A stretch of 6,908 nt of DNA. It comes from an uncultured Lachnoanaerobaculum sp. (GTDB taxonomy: Bacteria; Bacillota; Clostridia; Lachnospirales; Lachnospiraceae). A model generated the notes under the pieces. That model was given only the letters and a program-made list of their open reading frames with translations, was not told where the DNA came from and did not search any database. Of this stretch, positions 6,245 to 6,908 are shown one piece after another; positions within the stretch are counted from its first letter, which is position 1, and each line of letters begins with the position of its first letter. A program made the translations under genes and the position numbers. The stretch spans positions 1-6,908 of the forward strand of contig CALISX010000041.1 in the NCBI GenBank assembly GCA_938041725.1. The letters run 5' to 3'.

Positions 6245-6908
6245 ATGGCTCAGGTGAATATCCGTCATTTGGCGGTGGAGGCCCTGCTGCAGATCCGGGA
6301 GGGGGCATTTTCCCATGAGGTGATGGACCAGGCCCTCCAAAAGCATGCCTATTTATCAAAGGCGGACCGGAGTTTTTTTTCCAGGCTGGTGCATGGGGTT
6401 TTGGAATACCGGCTTCAGCTGGATTATGTGATTGGCCTTTACAGCAAAACCCCTTTAAAAAAACTGCGGCCTCTGATTATAACCGTATTGGAAACCGGAG
6501 TGTATCAGATTTTATATATGGAAAGGGTGCCGGGCTTTGCACTGGTAAATGAGTCGGTAAAGCTGGTGAAAAAAAGAGGACTGGGAGGCCTTTCCGGTTT
6601 TGTCAACGCCCTTTTGCGCCGGGTGATGGCAGAAAGGGAGAGAATTGTTTTTCCCGGGCTTTCTGAAAAATATTCCTGTCCGGAATGGATGCTGAAATCC
6701 ATTCAAAGGGATATTCCCGAAGAGTATTTAGAAAGCACTTTGGCCTTTTTCTTAGAGCCCCAGCCATTGTGGCTGCGGATCAATACCGCAAAAACCACCA
6801 GGGAAGCGGTGATTCATATCCTTCAGGAACAGGGATTTGCCTGGGGAAGTCATGGTTTGCATCGGGATTTTATCTGGGTCAGGGGATTTGACCGGATTCA
6901 AGAGATTT
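6245..6908 (+). CDS. rsmB: RsmB, 16S rRNA (cytosine-967-C5)-methyltransferase (N-terminal part, 3' end outside window)
   Basis: The frame is open from the ATG to the window edge, giving 221 residues of a protein usually about 430-450 long. RsmB uses S-adenosylmethionine to methylate C967 (E. coli numbering) of 16S rRNA. Visible are the NusB-like RNA-binding domain (about 1-130: VNIRHLAVEALLQI, SKADRSFFSRLVHGVLEYR, VPGFALVNESVKLVKKRG, GFVNALLRRV at 118-127), the linker YSCPEWML (143-150) and the start of the catalytic region (LWLRINTAKTTREAV, 175-189). The SAM-binding motifs and the two catalytic cysteines lie beyond the window and cannot be checked. The NusB-like domain rules out RsmF-type relatives, and NusB alone would end near residue 140. 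The ATG at 6245 is chosen by family N-terminus; AGGAG at 6228-6232 is 12 bases upstream, which is long. A GTG at 6254, 8 bases after AAGGA (6241-6245), is an alternative. Confidence 0.92.
   Translation, partial: MAQVNIRHLAVEALLQIREGAFSHEVMDQALQKHAYLSKADRSFFSRLVHGVLEYRLQLDYVIGLYSKTPLKKLRPLIITVLETGVYQILYMERVPGFALVNESVKLVKKRGLGGLSGFVNALLRRVMAERERIVFPGLSEKYSCPEWMLKSIQRDIPEEYLESTLAFFLEPQPLWLRINTAKTTREAVIHILQEQGFAWGSHGLHRDFIWVRGFDRIQEI

Noticed and set aside
1..6908. Search for mobile elements, CRISPR repeats, tRNAs, defence or toxin genes
   Set aside because: All but about 95 bases are covered by recognisable housekeeping genes on one strand. I saw no direct-repeat array, transposase, cloverleaf or foreign-looking island.

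Overview
The window is an ordinary, tightly packed bacterial housekeeping operon. All genes are on the plus strand and almost no base is non-coding. The organism is most likely a Clostridia-class Firmicute. The order priA-def-fmt-(membrane zinc peptidase)-rsmB is typical of that class, most junctions have purine-rich AGGAG-type ribosome binding sites, and MurE and MurF carry Clostridia-like motif variants. Lachnospiraceae fits best, from remembered family patterns rather than a search. Base composition looks moderate to slightly G-rich on the coding strand.

Layout: (1) bases 3-395, the last 130 codons of murE, running in from the left edge; (2) 392-1759, murF; (3) 1759-3954, priA, the replication-restart helicase; (4) 3963-4505, def, peptide deformylase; (5) 4502-5446, fmt, Met-tRNA formyltransferase; (6) an 85-base gap at 5447-5531, the only sizeable non-coding stretch; (7) 5532-6242, a YugP-type membrane zinc metallopeptidase; (8) from 6245 to the right edge, the N-terminal part of rsmB, a 16S rRNA cytosine methyltransferase, cut by the window end.

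The genes fall into three jobs. MurE and MurF catalyse consecutive peptidoglycan-precursor steps, adding the third residue and then D-Ala-D-Ala. PriA reloads the replisome at stalled forks. Fmt, Def and RsmB serve translation: formylation of initiator tRNA, removal of the formyl group from new proteins, and 16S rRNA modification. Start and stop codons overlap at murE/murF (4 bases), murF/priA (1 base) and def/fmt (4 bases), so one transcript with translational coupling is likely.

I see no mobile element, CRISPR array, tRNA, rRNA, phage gene or defence system, and no convincing undescribed system. The points worth a second look are residue-level: an alanine inside the deformylase metal motif (HECAH rather than HExDH), an acidic tail on the same protein, a DNSR variant of the MurE DNPR motif, an altered MurF segment, and a metallopeptidase of unknown substrate embedded among translation genes.
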